Origin: JBBQNJ01 sp038329845
Lineage (GTDB): Bacteria; Planctomycetota; Phycisphaerae; Tepidisphaerales; Tepidisphaeraceae
Length of the DNA: 60,978 nt
Reading direction: 5' to 3'
Assembly: GCA_038329845.1 (NCBI GenBank)
Contig: JBBQNJ010000023.1
Coordinates: 1 to 60,978 of the forward strand
The position numbers were made by a program, and so were the translations under genes. Under the pieces are notes generated by a model, which worked only from the letters and a program-made list of their open reading frames with translations, was not told the DNA's origin and did no database searches. This document shows positions 59,217 through 60,978 of the stretch, one piece after another. Position 1 is the stretch's first letter, and the number at the start of each line of letters is the position of its first letter.

Positions 59217-60978
59217 ATGTTGGTGAACCTGCTACTTCCGGAAATCATCCTTTGCGTCGTCGCCTGCGGCCTGTTCCTGCTGGGCGTGTCGAATCGCATG
59301 GGGTCGCGCCGACTCGTCCCGTGGTTGGCGCTGATCACCCTGGTCGGGGTATTTTGCCTCGAGGTGGCCTATCGACCGCTGGGAAGTGATGAGTTCGGGG
59401 CGTTGGCGGTGGGGCGGTTCGCCCACTACATCAAGATGCTCGTCGCCGGCGTGGGGGTGCTGCTGGTCCTGCTCGCCTGGCCTACCAACGCCGAGGCCTC
59501 GGGGAATTCCGCGCTCGAGGTCGGGCACGACGTGGCGGAGTTTTTCGGCTTAATGCTGCTCTCGCTCGCCGGCGTCTTCCTCGTCGCCGGGGCCAACGAC
59601 ATCATCCTGCTGTTCCTGGGCATCGAGCTGGCGAGCATCCCTACCTACATCATGGTCGCCGTCTCGCGCCCGCTGCCGGCGGCGCAGGAAGCCGGGGTGA
59701 AGTACTTCTTTCTCGGCACCATGGCCGCGGCGCTGATGCTTTTCGGATTCAGCTACCTCTACGGCACCACCGGCCAACTCCAACTCAGCCAGATCGCCCG
59801 CACCCTTTCGCAATCGCCCGCCTCGGCGATCGGCGGGGCCGCACCGCTCGGCGGATCGTGGACCACCCTGGCCATCCTCATGCTCATCTGCGGATTCGCC
59901 TTCAAGATCGCGGCGGTTCCCCTGCATTTTTACGCCGGCGATGTCTACGAGGGTGCCGCCACCCCCGTTACGGCGTTCCTCAGCTTTGTGCCGAAAACCA
60001 CCGGCTTCGTCGCGCTGCTGAAGCTGCTCGATGTGATCGGCGGGTCCGACGGATCCGCGCCGCAGTCGATCCAGACCCTGCTGTGGATCCTCGCGGTGGC
60101 GACGATGACGATCGGCAACGTGCTGGGCCTGCTCCAGCACAACGTCAAGCGCGTGCTGGCGTACAGCTCGATCGCCCACAGCGGCTACATGCTCGTCGGC
60201 GTGACGGTGCTGATCAGCGCCTCGAGTTTCGCCGTCCGCGCTGAGGCCCTCCAGGGGGTGCTGTTCTACCTCGCGGCGTACGGCGTGACCAACGCCGCGG
60301 CGTTCGGGGTGCTGATGATGCTTCCCAGCCGCTCGTCCGGCCCTCCTGGCTCCCCCGGCTCCCCTGGCTCCCCCGGCTCCCGCGCCGCGACCAGCGCTGA
60401 AACCTACGACGATCTGGCCGGCGCTGGCCGCCGGCACGTGGCGCTGGGCCTGGCCATGGCCATCAGTTGCTTCAGCCTGATCGGGCTTCCCCTCACCGTC
60501 GGCTTCATCGGCAAGATCTATCTGATCAAGCCGGCCCTGATGGAGGGATCGACCTGGCTGATCTGGCTGGCGGTGTTGATGATGGTGAACGCCGCGATTT
60601 CCGCCGGGTATTACCTGCGGATCGTCGCGGCGATGTTCCTGCGTCCCGAGCCGCGAGCGTTCGCATCGGATCCGGCCGCTGTTGCCCACACGCCCGCCAG
60701 CGCCCTATTCACGCGCCCGGTACTCGCGGCGGTCGCGCTCTCGGTGGTCGCCACCATCGGCCTGGGGACATTGCTGCCGCTGACTCGCGCCCTGGCCCGC
60801 GAGGTCGTCGCCGGGGCCTCGATTTCACCGCCCCATTCACCCCATGCCCTCGCGCCAACTCTCGCCCCCGCCCCCGCCCCCGCCCCAACTCTCGCCCCCG
60901 CCCTCGCGCCAGCTCTCGCCCCCGCCCTCGCGCCAGCTCTCGCCCCCACCCTCGCGCCAGCTCTCGCCCCCGCTCTCG
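59217..60978 (+). CDS. nuoN: NADH-quinone oxidoreductase subunit N (3' end outside window)
   Basis: 587 codons are visible from the ATG at 59217 and the frame is still open at the right edge. The antiporter-like core is complete: LFLGIELASIPTYIMVAVSR, GVKYFFLGTMAAALMLFG, KIAAVPLHFYAGDVYEGAATPVTAFLSFVPKTTG and VKRVLAYSSIAHSGYMLVG. A (GSP)n insert lies at residues ~375-390 before AETYDDLAGAG, and from ~535 the C-terminus becomes a long Ala/Pro/Leu repeat (LAPALAPA). The 106-bp gap after nuoM holds short GC repeats (GGCCCGGGGATCG type). It completes the antiporter trio of the complex I membrane arm. Confidence 0.94.
   Translation, partial: MLVNLLLPEIILCVVACGLFLLGVSNRMGSRRLVPWLALITLVGVFCLEVAYRPLGSDEFGALAVGRFAHYIKMLVAGVGVLLVLLAWPTNAEASGNSALEVGHDVAEFFGLMLLSLAGVFLVAGANDIILLFLGIELASIPTYIMVAVSRPLPAAQEAGVKYFFLGTMAAALMLFGFSYLYGTTGQLQLSQIARTLSQSPASAIGGAAPLGGSWTTLAILMLICGFAFKIAAVPLHFYAGDVYEGAATPVTAFLSFVPKTTGFVALLKLLDVIGGSDGSAPQSIQTLLWILAVATMTIGNVLGLLQHNVKRVLAYSSIAHSGYMLVGVTVLISASSFAVRAEALQGVLFYLAAYGVTNAAAFGVLMMLPSRSSGPPGSPGSPGSPGSRAATSAETYDDLAGAGRRHVALGLAMAISCFSLIGLPLTVGFIGKIYLIKPALMEGSTWLIWLAVLMMVNAAISAGYYLRIVAAMFLRPEPRAFASDPAAVAHTPASALFTRPVLAAVALSVVATIGLGTLLPLTRALAREVVAGASISPPHSPHALAPTLAPAPAPAPTLAPALAPALAPALAPALAPTLAPALAPAL
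60846..60978 (+). repeat. 24-bp tandem repeats at the 3' end of nuoN
   Basis: CTCGCGCCAGCTCTCGCCCC-type 24-bp units (encoding LAPALAPA) repeat to the window edge in the nuoN frame. The tract may continue beyond the window. Confidence 0.85.

Noticed and set aside
60611..60949. Gly/Ala/Arg repeat ORF on the minus strand at the right edge
   Set aside because: It is the antisense of the nuoN Ala/Pro repeat; nuoN is the supported frame.
1..60978. Prophage, integron or complete insertion sequence
   Set aside because: No integrase, transposase, capsid or terminase gene was recognised. Only short non-coding palindromic elements are present.

Overview
The window is a 61-kb piece of a high-GC bacterial chromosome. 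Both edges cut genes. Several features suggest Planctomycetota, probably Phycisphaerae: zinc-ribbon/GYF-like and zinc-ribbon/propeller proteins, a large single-pass anti-sigma protein behind an ECF sigma factor, a ThuA-like protein, a lysine-rich DksA-like protein, and an intergenic repeat family that reads as PKRQRGSAAVS. This placement is inferred from gene content, because no 16S or marker alignment could be run. Housekeeping genes are typically bacterial, and no phage, plasmid, CRISPR array or intact transposase gene was seen.

Layout. (1) 1-8.5 kb: a one-directional surface-glycan cluster with two tandem sulfotransferases carrying Wzt-C-like glycan-binding domains, a methyltransferase with a coiled-coil tail, and three GT2/GT4 glycosyltransferases. 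(2) 8.5-17 kb: rpmB and a DksA-like gene expressed from divergent promoters, a propeller-like protein, a pair of inverted-repeat elements, holB, an NTF2-like exported protein, asnB and the 2-oxoglutarate dehydrogenase E2 gene. (3) 17-23.3 kb: the rpmF-plsX-fabH-fabD-fabG-acpP-fabF fatty-acid operon. It has a promoter plus terminator-like leader before rpmF, a 42-bp tandem repeat that copies the fabH start region, and a separate acpP promoter. (4) 23.5-38 kb: a zinc-ribbon/propeller membrane protein, cstA, a ThuA-like gene, a GH-A/CBM9-like enzyme, three poorly known membrane proteins, and uvrA. (5) 38-50 kb: tRNA-Cys, an ECF sigma/anti-sigma pair, a C26 peptidase, ruvX, a URO-D-like gene, two TIM-barrel isomerases, serC, a glucoamylase-like gene and a GH39 pseudogene, separated by short inverted-repeat elements. 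(6) 50-61 kb: a tandem-domain SagB-type oxidoreductase, a CNNM/CorC protein, and nuoJKLMN, the proton-pumping arm of complex I. nuoN runs off the end.

The most interesting system is the first cluster. In E. coli O9a-type pathways a methyltransferase with a coiled-coil ruler (WbdD) caps the glycan, and the Wzt C-terminal domain reads the cap for export. Here a coiled-coil methyltransferase sits beside Wzt-C-like domains fused to sulfotransferases rather than to an ABC ATPase. This suggests cap- or motif-directed sulfation of a surface polysaccharide. Other points of interest are the attenuator-like leader of the rpmF/fab operon, the fabH start-site repeat, palindromes placed over the -35 boxes of three promoters, low-complexity inserts in all three antiporter-like Nuo subunits, a GH39 remnant still overlapping its former operon partner, and families of short inverted-repeat elements in the gaps.
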